Source of the DNA: Comamonadaceae bacterium
Lineage (GTDB): Bacteria; Pseudomonadota; Gammaproteobacteria; Burkholderiales; Burkholderiaceae_C
DNA length: 5,376 nt
NCBI GenBank assembly: GCA_947483455.1
Contig: CANKNK010000143.1
Span: 1-5,376 of the forward strand
Direction: 5' to 3'
Made by a program: the position numbers and the translations under genes
Notes under the pieces: model-generated
The model's input: only the letters and a program-made list of their open reading frames with translations
Told to the model about the DNA's origin: nothing
Database searches by the model: none
Shown here: piece after piece, positions 1-5,376 of the stretch
How positions within the stretch are numbered: position 1 is the stretch's first letter
How the letters are laid out: the number at the start of each line of letters is the position of its first letter

Positions 1-14
1 ACGCTGGTGAGGTG

Positions 15-48
15 AAAAATGGGCTTAAGGCACGCAGTTGCCAAGCCC
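15..48 (-). terminator. Rho-independent terminator downstream of rep
   Basis: Read on the minus strand, GGGCTT (48-43) pairs perfectly with AAGCCC (26-21). GGCA (42-39) pairs with TGCC (32-29) around the loop ACTGCG (38-33), with a two-base TT bulge at 28-27. One A follows, then five T (19-15). A GC-rich stem, short loop and T-run make a standard intrinsic terminator for minus-strand transcription. There is no T-run on the other side, so it should act in one direction only. It lies about 80 bases past the rep stop codon and would end the rep transcript, including the small overlapping ORF. The call rests on pairing by eye; no folding energy was calculated. Confidence 0.7.
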
Positions 49-129
49 GCAAGCATCGATTGTCCCCGCAAGGGCGCTCACATCGTCCAGCGCACTGCTC
101 CAAGTTGCCCATTCTTGCGCGGGCCTCAT
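25..129 (-). CDS. Possible small ORF (34 aa) overlapping the rep stop codon as ATGA
   Basis: I do not recognise this protein and the ORF may be spurious. An ATG at 129-127 overlaps the rep TGA (128-126) as ATGA, the usual arrangement for translational coupling. A weak purine-rich stretch, AAAAGAAG, ends about 8 bases upstream and could serve as a ribosome binding site. The 34 codons begin MRPAQEWATWSSALDD, end in CGLGNCVP and stop at TAA (27-25). About two thirds of third positions are G or C, mildly consistent with coding in this GC-rich genome. There is no signal peptide or membrane segment; two cysteines (27 and 32) are spaced C-x4-C. Its last codons and its stop lie inside the terminator hairpin, which argues against a conserved gene or suggests an interplay between translation and termination. 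It could also be the untranslated 3' tail of the rep mRNA. Confidence 0.3.
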   Translation of the reverse strand: MRPAQEWATWSSALDDVSALAGTIDACGLGNCVP

Positions 130-2297
130 TGCGTCGGCTTCTTTTCTGCCACCGCAGCGGCGCGTGCTGCAAACTCGGCGCGCAAGGCGCGTAGCTTTTC
201 GCGCGGGTCTTCTTTGATGGTGGCTTTGTCCAAAGCCATCTCGGCAATAAAGCGGCTGGGCTGCGCGGCGATCGTGTCGCGCCCTTTTTTGCGCCGCCGC
301 GTCCAGCTCACGGACAACGTGCGTTGGGCGCGGGTTATGCCCACGTACATCAAGCGCCGCTCTTCTTGCAAGCGGGTGGCTAGGTCTGCGTGGGCAAGCG
401 CGGTAGCGGCTTCGTCAGATGCTTCATCGCCCGCTTTATCCGGACTGGCTTTACCCGTCTCCTCCATCTTGAAAGGCAGCAGTCCTTCGGTCACGCCCAC
501 CAGCATCACGTGCGGCCACTCCAAACCTTTGGCTGCATGCAGCGTGGACAAAGTGACTACGTTTTGGTCTTTCTCGCGCTCGGTCAAGGTCGACAGGAGA
601 GCGATGTTTTGCGCCACGTCCAGCAGGTTTTTGCTGGCGCGCTGGGTGATCAGGATGTCATCGTCCATTTGCCCGCCGCAACGCTGCGCCATCCATTCGC
701 AAAATTCCATCACATTGGTCCATTTGACGGCAGCGATTTGCGGGCTGTCTTCGGTGTCGTACAAATGTTTTTCGTAGGCCATGTCGGCCAACCAGGTCTT
801 GAGAAACAGCAAGGCGTTTTCCGCGCCCTCGGTGTGCTTGGCGCGAAACTGCAAGTCGTTCACCGTTCGGCCAAATTCATGCAAACTGCCTACTGCGCGG
901 CTGGGCAAGACCGAGCCTAGCGAAGAAGAAAACAAGGCTTCAAACAAACTGAGTTTGTAACGGCTGGCAAACGTGCCCAGACTGCCCAAAGTCTGGTGCC
1001 CTATGCCGCGCTTGGGGGTGGTGACGGCGCGCAAAAAAGCCGGGTCGTCATCGTTATTGGCCCACAGGCGCAGCCAGGCACACAAGTCGCGGATTTCGGC
1101 GCGTTCAAAGAAGCTCTGCCCGCCCGATACCTTGTAGGAAATACCGGCTTTGCGCAAAGCTTTTTCAAAAGGCCTGGCCTGGTGGTTGGCACGGTAGAGC
1201 ACGGCAAAGTCGCGCAGCTCTTTGAACTGCAGCCCCGCTTGCGCCAGCGTGCCTTCGGCGCGCAGGCTTTGGATGCGCGCCACCACGCGCTCGGCTTCGT
1301 GGTCTTCGCTATCGGCATCCACTACACGCACCGGTTCGCCTTCGCCCAAATCGCTCCACAGGTTCTTCGGGAACAACTTGGGGTTGGCGGCAATCACATT
1401 ATTGGCCGCCCGCAATATGGCGGCGGTGGAGCGGTAGTTTTGCTCCAACTTGATGACTTTGAGCGCTGGGAAATCCTGCGGTAGCAAACGCAGATTGTCC
1501 AGCGTGGCACCGCGCCAGCCATAAATACTTTGGTCGTCATCGCCCACCGCAGTAAAGCGCGCCGCGTCCCGCCCTGGCGCCAGGCTGCCATCGGGCTCGC
1601 AACCGACCAGCAGCTTGAGCATGGCGTATTGCGTGGCATTGGTGTCTTGGTATTCATCGACCAGCACATGCCCGGCAAAAGCCTGCCATTGCGCGCGTAC
1701 CTCTGTGTGCTCGCGCAAGAGCTTGAGCGGCAGGCTGATCAAGTCGTCGAAGTCCACGCTCTGGTAGGCGCTCAAGCGCTCCTCGTAGCGCCCCATGATG
1801 ACGGCGGCCTGGCGCTCGTCCTCATCGGCTGCCACGGCCAACGCTTGGGCTGCATTGAGCCCGGCGCTTTTCCAGGCGCTAATCGTCCATTGCCAGTTGC
1901 GCGCCGTGGCCGAATCGGTGCTGCCACCCGCATCTTTCAGAATGCTGGTCACGTCCGAGGTATCCAAAATGCTGAACTGGGGTTTGAGCCCTAAGACCGA
2001 ACCGTGGCTGCGCAGCATACGCACGCCCAATGCATGAAAAGTGCAGATCAGGACTTCTTGCGCGGCTTTGCCAATCAGCGCTTTGGCGCGCTCGCGCATT
2101 TCGGCAGCGGCTTTGTTGGTAAAGGTGATGGCGGCAATTTTGTTCGCCGGCATGCCCACTTGGATCAGGCGCGCGATTTTGTGGGTGATGACGCGGGTTT
2201 TGCCCGAACCGGCGCCGGCCAGCACCAGGCAGGGGCCGTGCATATAGTTCACCGCCTCTTGCTGGGCGGTATTCATAGCGTTGTGGGGGGAGGACAT
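126..2297 (-). CDS. rep: ATP-dependent DNA helicase Rep (UvrD/Rep family, superfamily 1A)
   Basis: This cytoplasmic 3'-5' DNA helicase uses ATP to move on single-stranded DNA; Rep clears proteins ahead of forks and helps PriC-dependent restart. All SF1A motifs are present in the 723 residues: Q-motif around 8-15, Walker A GAGSGKT at 28-34, motif Ia ITFTNKAAAEMRER at 57-70, TFHALG at 86-91, motif II DEYQD at 214-218, motif III GDDDQSIYGWRGA at 252-264, motif IV QNYRS at 286-290, motif V TLSTLHAAKGLEW at 582-594 and motif VI EERRLMYVGITRA at 645-657. The segments YRANHQARPFEKAL (368-381) and SGGQSFFERAEIRDL (391-405) match E. coli Rep more closely than UvrD or PcrA, and a long UvrD-type C-terminal tail is absent. 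At 723 residues it is longer than E. coli Rep (673), mostly through extra segments near 232-246 and 611-643. An in-frame TGA at 2315-2313 with no start codon after it limits the start to the ATG at 2297 or the Met-8 ATG at 2276; neither has a clear Shine-Dalgarno. It is divergent from the transporter gene. UvrD-like naming is the main alternative. Confidence 0.93.
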   Translation of the reverse strand: MSSPHNAMNTAQQEAVNYMHGPCLVLAGAGSGKTRVITHKIARLIQVGMPANKIAAITFTNKAAAEMRERAKALIGKAAQEVLICTFHALGVRMLRSHGSVLGLKPQFSILDTSDVTSILKDAGGSTDSATARNWQWTISAWKSAGLNAAQALAVAADEDERQAAVIMGRYEERLSAYQSVDFDDLISLPLKLLREHTEVRAQWQAFAGHVLVDEYQDTNATQYAMLKLLVGCEPDGSLAPGRDAARFTAVGDDDQSIYGWRGATLDNLRLLPQDFPALKVIKLEQNYRSTAAILRAANNVIAANPKLFPKNLWSDLGEGEPVRVVDADSEDHEAERVVARIQSLRAEGTLAQAGLQFKELRDFAVLYRANHQARPFEKALRKAGISYKVSGGQSFFERAEIRDLCAWLRLWANNDDDPAFLRAVTTPKRGIGHQTLGSLGTFASRYKLSLFEALFSSSLGSVLPSRAVGSLHEFGRTVNDLQFRAKHTEGAENALLFLKTWLADMAYEKHLYDTEDSPQIAAVKWTNVMEFCEWMAQRCGGQMDDDILITQRASKNLLDVAQNIALLSTLTEREKDQNVVTLSTLHAAKGLEWPHVMLVGVTEGLLPFKMEETGKASPDKAGDEASDEAATALAHADLATRLQEERRLMYVGITRAQRTLSVSWTRRRKKGRDTIAAQPSRFIAEMALDKATIKEDPREKLRALRAEFAARAAAVAEKKPTQ

Positions 2298-2392
2298 GCG
2301 CGAGGCGTCGGCTCAGGCCGGTAAGGGGCAAACTCAAAAGGCCGCGCATCTTAACGGCTGGCGGGTCTTGCATTTGGCTTGACAATCAGCGC
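2298..2392. promoter_or_regulatory. Divergent intergenic region between rep and the AEC transporter gene
   Basis: These 95 bases separate two divergent start codons, so promoters for one or both genes should lie here or inside the opposing gene. No convincing -35/-10 pair is visible. On the minus strand, TAAGAT at about 2352-2347 is a fair -10 for rep but has no good -35 at 16-18 bases. On the plus strand a perfect TTGACA lies at 2379-2384, only 8 bases before the transporter ATG and too close to promote the full ORF. Neither start codon is preceded by an AGGAGG-like site. I see no obvious operator palindrome or riboswitch. The regulatory role is inferred from gene layout alone. Confidence 0.4.
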
Positions 2393-3385
2393 ATGTTGGA
2401 AATCTTTGAAGTCACCTTTCCGTTTTTTGCTTTGGTTTTATGCGGTTACACCGCTGCCCGGCGCCAGATGCTACCCCTGGTGGCTATTGCGGGCCTGAAT
2501 AGCTTTGTGTTGTTTTTCGCGTTGCCCTGCATGCTGTACCGCTTCGGAGCGAATACGCCGATTGCGCAGTTGCTAGACCCCGCCGCCAGCATCACCTATG
2601 TGGTGTGCGCCCTAAGCATCGTGGCCCTGGTCATTGCCATGACCCTGCGCGATGCCATCGGCTGGAACGACGCTGCTTTTGGGGCATTGGTTGGCGCATT
2701 TCCAAATACCGGGTTTTTAGGTGTGCCCTTGTTGGTGGCGATTTTGGGCAAGCAGGCTGCGGGTACGGCCATCGTGACGATTTTGGTGGACTTGGTGGTC
2801 ACTACGTCTTTATGCATCGCCTTGTCGCGCCTGGGTGTATTGGGCATGGCTGCGGGTGAGGATGCGGACCGTGTCAGCCCGGCGCAGGCCGCGCGCAATG
2901 CCTTGCGCGGCGTGGCTACCAACCCCATGCTCTGGGCCATCTTGACCGGCGCTTTGGCTTCGGCTTTCGGCCTGGTTTTGCCAGGCCCGGTCGACGCCAC
3001 TTTGGGCCTGCTGGCCGATTGCGCTTCGCCTGTCGCTTTGTTCACCATCGGCGCGGTGCTGGCCCGGTCCCAAATCATGGCGCAAGAGGGCCAGGCGCCG
3101 TCCGTTCCCTGGTCGGATGTGCTGCCGGTGGTCGCCATCAAACTGCTTATCCATCCTTTGCTGGTGCTGGCCGTAGGCTTGTTGGCGCAGGCTCTGGACG
3201 CGCCCCTGGCCGATTCGGCGCTGACGGTTATGGTCTTGGTCGCGGCGCTGCCCAGTGCTAGCAATGTGTCGATGCTGGCCGAGCGCTTTGGGGCCAATAA
3301 TGGACGTATCGCCCGCATCATTTTGGTCTCCACGGCACTGGCGTTTTTTACTTTTGCAGCGGCCGTGGTACTGATGACAGGCTAG
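2393..3385 (+). CDS. AEC (auxin efflux carrier) family transporter, substrate unknown
   Basis: This is a polytopic inner-membrane protein of 330 residues, the usual length for bacterial AEC-family carriers of the BART superfamily. About ten hydrophobic helices can be placed by eye, near residues 5-21, 33-50, 66-84, 96-118, 122-144, 176-196, 204-224, 245-265, 276-292 and 306-327, consistent with the 5+5 inverted-repeat fold. Family signatures are FPNTGFLGVPL (103-113), the broken helix of the first half, NPMLWAILTG (177-186) opening the second half, K250 with the nearby HP (254-255), and LPSASNV (286-292), the equivalent break in the second half. The polar loop around 150-175 should face the cytoplasm. 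Family members export or import organic anions such as malate or malonate; plant PIN proteins move auxin. Nothing here identifies the substrate, and no metabolic gene is adjacent. The ATG at 2393 opens the typical N-terminus MLEIFEVTFPFFALVLCGY; no clear Shine-Dalgarno precedes it. The gene is divergent from rep and convergent with priA. Confidence 0.92.
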   Translation: MLEIFEVTFPFFALVLCGYTAARRQMLPLVAIAGLNSFVLFFALPCMLYRFGANTPIAQLLDPAASITYVVCALSIVALVIAMTLRDAIGWNDAAFGALVGAFPNTGFLGVPLLVAILGKQAAGTAIVTILVDLVVTTSLCIALSRLGVLGMAAGEDADRVSPAQAARNALRGVATNPMLWAILTGALASAFGLVLPGPVDATLGLLADCASPVALFTIGAVLARSQIMAQEGQAPSVPWSDVLPVVAIKLLIHPLLVLAVGLLAQALDAPLADSALTVMVLVAALPSASNVSMLAERFGANNGRIARIILVSTALAFFTFAAAVVLMTG

Positions 3386-3404
3386 GCGCGCGCCACTGAG
3401 TCAG
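3385..3404. other. Convergent gene junction with two small palindromes
   Basis: The transporter stop TAG (3383-3385) and the priA stop TGA (complement of 3401-3403) face each other across only 15 bases. The junction contains the self-complementary decamer GGCGCGCGCC (3385-3394) and the short palindrome CTGAGTCAG (3396-3404), which overlaps the priA stop. Neither has a workable hairpin loop with a following T-run on either strand, so this is not a standard intrinsic terminator. The two transcripts may overlap or end by another mechanism such as Rho. Confidence 0.35.
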
Positions 3405-5376
3405 ATGGCCAGCGGGTCCACATCGATGGCCCAGCGAATCAGGCCTTTACAGGCCGGGTCGCTGCGGCTGCTGTGCAGCACTTCCTGCCAAGCTGCCAAA
3501 AAACTTTGCAGCGCATGGCGCGAAGCACTTTCCACCAGCATTTGCGCACGCTCCACATTGGCTACGCGCTGCATGGACATGGGTACGGCCGGATACAACA
3601 TCACCTGTTCTAGCACCTGCGCCCAGCCTGGCCATTGCCCCATATCGGAACTTGCGCGCTGGCGCGCGAGGTTCAAAAAAGCCTGGGCCGCCTCCTGGCT
3701 GCGCGCATCGGCGCGCACCAGGGCTTGGTAGCTAAAGGGCGGCATGCCCGCTTGCTCACGCTCTTGCAGTTGGCTTTGCGCAAAGCTGGGGTAGTCGTAA
3801 TTTTTGAGCGCGGCATAGACCGGGTGGGCTGGCTGGAAAGTTTGTATCCACACCTCGCTGTGCGCACCCATGTCAGCGTCCCGTCCGGCCCGCCCCGCCG
3901 CTTGTAGCAGCAGAGAAAACAGCCGCTCGGGCGCGCGAAAGTCGCTGGAAAACAAGGCGCTGTCCGGGTTGATAGCTGCTACCAAGCTGATGCGCCTAAA
4001 GTCGTGGCCTTTGGCAATCATCTGGGTGCCCACCAGCACATCGACTTCCCCGGCATGCACCGCTGCCAGTTGGCTTTGCAGCGTCCCTTTGAGGCGTGTA
4101 GTGTCCGCATCAATGCGGCCTATGCGTACCGGCTCGCCTTCTGGCTGCATTGCGCTTTGGCTGCCGGCGCGGCGCACATCGGCTAAGAGCGTGGTCAGCA
4201 ATTCTTCGATTTGCTCGGTACCCCGCCCCAGGGTCAAAATATCCGGGTTGCCGCAGCCCGGGCAGGTGCGCGGCACGCGCTCGCTGTGGCCGCAATGGTG
4301 GCAACGCAGCGTGCGGTCGGTTTTGTGAAATACCCTATATGCGCTGCAATGCCCGCACGCACTTTTCCAGCCGCAGTCGCTGCAATGGAGCACCGGCGCA
4401 TAGCCGCGCCGGTTGAGAAATACCAAACATTGCTCGCCGCGTGCGATGCGCTCCTTCATCGCTTCCAATAAGGGCAGCGAAAACACCGCATGGCGGGGCT
4501 GGTGTGTCATGTCCACCCGCCGCACCAGCGGCAGGCTGCGTCCGGCTGCGCCTATGCGGCTGGGCATGTGCAGGCGCAAGTAGCGTCCGCCTTCGCTTGG
4601 CGGGCGGCTGTGGAACCAGGACTCTAGCGAGGGCGTGGCCGAGCCTAAAACCACTTTGGCGCCTTCCAAACGGCCCCGGTATACCGCCAGATCACGCGCC
4701 GAATAGCGTGCGCCTTCGCCGCTTTTGTAGCTGGGGTCGTGCTCTTCATCCACCACGATCAGGCGCAAACCGGGCATGGAGGCAAACACCGCCATGCGCG
4801 TGCCCAGCACGATGCGTGCACCGCCCTGGTGGGCCGCTAACCAAGCCGACAGGCGCTGCGCTGGCGTCATGCCGCTGTGCAGACTGACCACGGACTGCGG
4901 TCCCCATTGCGGCGCAAAGCGCTCTACAAAGCGCGCTTCAAGCTGCGGCGTCAGGTTGATCTCGGGCACCATCACCAAGGCTTGCGCCTGCGGCTCGTGC
5001 GCCAGCAGTTGTTCCACCGCCTGCAAATACACCTCGGTCTTGCCACTGCCCGTAGCGCCAAACAGCAAAAACGGACCGCTTTGCGTAGTTATTTGCGCCA
5101 GGACTTCGGTTTGCTCAGCGCTCAGCACCTGAGCCTGCGCCTGGCCTGCATCAAGGACCGCTGGCGAAGGCTTGTTGGCGTTTGCAGGTTCTCCAGCTGT
5201 CGCCTGCAAGCCCAGCGATTTTTGCAGTCTCAGCGCTTTGCGCTGCAGTTGCAGACTGGATAGCTCGCGCAATTGCGGCGGCAATGCTGCCAGCGCTACC
5301 TCGCCGGCCGAGCGCTGGTAGTAGCGCGCCGCAAAGCGCACCAATTGTTGCCAGGCGCTTGCCAGGGGCAATACCG
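3401..5376 (-). CDS. priA: Primosomal replication-restart helicase PriA, 5' end cut by the window edge
   Basis: PriA recognises stalled forks and D-loops, unwinds 3'-5' with ATP and starts primosome assembly to reload DnaB. The visible part (657 whole codons) shows Walker A GATGSGKT, motif II DEEHDPSYK, motif III GSATPSLE, FLNRRGYAP, a zinc-binding module, motif V VGTQMIAKGHDF, and motif VI QAAGRAGRD. Numbering from the leucine codon TTG at 5371, Walker A is at 105-112, DEEH at 208-211, GSAT at 243-246, motif V at 447-458 and motif VI at 490-498. Eight cysteines (330, 333, 339, 342, 357, 360, 370, 373) have the same spacing as the two zinc sites of E. coli PriA. The ending AIDVDPLAI matches the family C-terminus. 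The frame runs to the window edge; TTG 5371 is internal, and by alignment with remembered E. coli PriA about 70 residues, the 3'-end-binding domain, lie outside. Only about 48 residues link the N-terminal part to the helicase core, so the E. coli winged helix appears largely absent. Confidence 0.95.
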   Translation of the reverse strand, partial: VLPLASAWQQLVRFAARYYQRSAGEVALAALPPQLRELSSLQLQRKALRLQKSLGLQATAGEPANANKPSPAVLDAGQAQAQVLSAEQTEVLAQITTQSGPFLLFGATGSGKTEVYLQAVEQLLAHEPQAQALVMVPEINLTPQLEARFVERFAPQWGPQSVVSLHSGMTPAQRLSAWLAAHQGGARIVLGTRMAVFASMPGLRLIVVDEEHDPSYKSGEGARYSARDLAVYRGRLEGAKVVLGSATPSLESWFHSRPPSEGGRYLRLHMPSRIGAAGRSLPLVRRVDMTHQPRHAVFSLPLLEAMKERIARGEQCLVFLNRRGYAPVLHCSDCGWKSACGHCSAYRVFHKTDRTLRCHHCGHSERVPRTCPGCGNPDILTLGRGTEQIEELLTTLLADVRRAGSQSAMQPEGEPVRIGRIDADTTRLKGTLQSQLAAVHAGEVDVLVGTQMIAKGHDFRRISLVAAINPDSALFSSDFRAPERLFSLLLQAAGRAGRDADMGAHSEVWIQTFQPAHPVYAALKNYDYPSFAQSQLQEREQAGMPPFSYQALVRADARSQEAAQAFLNLARQRASSDMGQWPGWAQVLEQVMLYPAVPMSMQRVANVERAQMLVESASRHALQSFLAAWQEVLHSSRSDPACKGLIRWAIDVDPLAI
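4253..4384 (-). other. Zinc-binding (cysteine-rich) region within PriA
   Basis: Four CxxC pairs, HCSDC, CGHC, CHHC and CPGC, are inserted between the two helicase lobes. The cysteine intervals (3, 6, 3, 15, 3, 10, 3) equal those of E. coli PriA residues 436-479. In that protein these cysteines bind two zinc ions and are needed for primosome assembly and helicase activity. All eight are intact here, so this part should be functional. It is a sub-feature of priA, listed because it is the strongest diagnostic separating PriA from RecG and other SF2 helicases. Confidence 0.9.

Noticed and set aside
1..112. Minus-strand open frame from an ATG at 112-110 running off the left edge, cysteine- and arginine-rich
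   Set aside because: It reads straight through the terminator hairpin and T-run, has no ribosome binding site and resembles no family I know.
19..777. Long plus-strand open frame (252 codons) antisense to the rep 3' half
   Set aside because: It lies opposite a strongly supported helicase gene, its translation is rich in R, S, A and C without any recognisable domain, and such antisense frames are expected from codon bias in GC-rich coding DNA.
2379..2384. Perfect TTGACA as the promoter -35 of the AEC transporter gene
   Set aside because: A -10 at normal spacing would fall at about 2402-2407 (ATCTTT), inside the coding sequence and poorly matched to TATAAT.
2596..3333. Minus-strand open frame (245 codons) antisense to the AEC transporter gene
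   Set aside because: The translation is K/T/A/S-rich with no domain or hydrophobic pattern and mirrors the codons of the real transporter gene.
3385..3394. GGCGCGCGCC as a bidirectional terminator
   Set aside because: It has no loop and no T-run on either side, so it cannot form a standard terminator hairpin.
3870..4328. Plus-strand open frames opposite priA (for example 3870-4328 and 4441-4887)
   Set aside because: They are shadows of the priA reading frame; none has a domain, a ribosome site or a plausible composition.
5369..5371. TTG as the start codon of priA
   Set aside because: The frame stays open to the window edge and the first visible residues align with about residue 72 onward of E. 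coli PriA, so this is an internal leucine.

Overview
The window is an ordinary-looking stretch of GC-rich bacterial chromosome (roughly 60% G+C by eye). It carries two large replication-restart helicase genes and one membrane transporter. The protein sequences read most like Burkholderiales, family Comamonadaceae (Rhodoferax/Polaromonas/Hydrogenophaga-like). The basis is recall of family sequences, especially Rep motifs such as QNYRSTAAILRAANNVI and the PriA ending IRWAIDVDPL, not a database search. I see no mobile element, tRNA, rRNA, CRISPR array or sign of recent transfer.

Layout. Bases 15-48 hold a convincing minus-strand rho-independent terminator. Bases 25-129 (minus) hold a possible 34-codon ORF whose ATG overlaps the stop of the next gene as ATGA. 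Bases 126-2297 (minus) encode a complete Rep-type superfamily 1A helicase with all expected motifs. Bases 2298-2392 are a 95-bp divergent intergenic region. Bases 2393-3385 (plus) encode a complete AEC-family membrane transporter of 330 residues. A 15-bp gap with a GC palindrome follows. Bases 3401-5376 (minus) encode PriA, the primosomal replication-restart helicase, intact at its C-terminus. Its N-terminal DNA-binding part lies beyond the right edge of the window.

How the genes relate. Rep and PriA both act at stalled or collapsed replication forks; in E. coli they belong to partly alternative restart routes (PriA-PriB/PriC and PriC-Rep). Here they lie about 1.1 kb apart on the same strand, separated by an opposite-strand transporter, so they are not one operon. 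The transporter shares its upstream region with rep and converges on priA; nothing in the sequence links its function to DNA repair.

I did not find a clearly new biological system. The most noteworthy points are the small ATGA-coupled ORF whose stop codon sits inside the terminator hairpin, the apparent near-absence of the winged-helix domain in PriA, and two extra segments in Rep compared with E. coli Rep.
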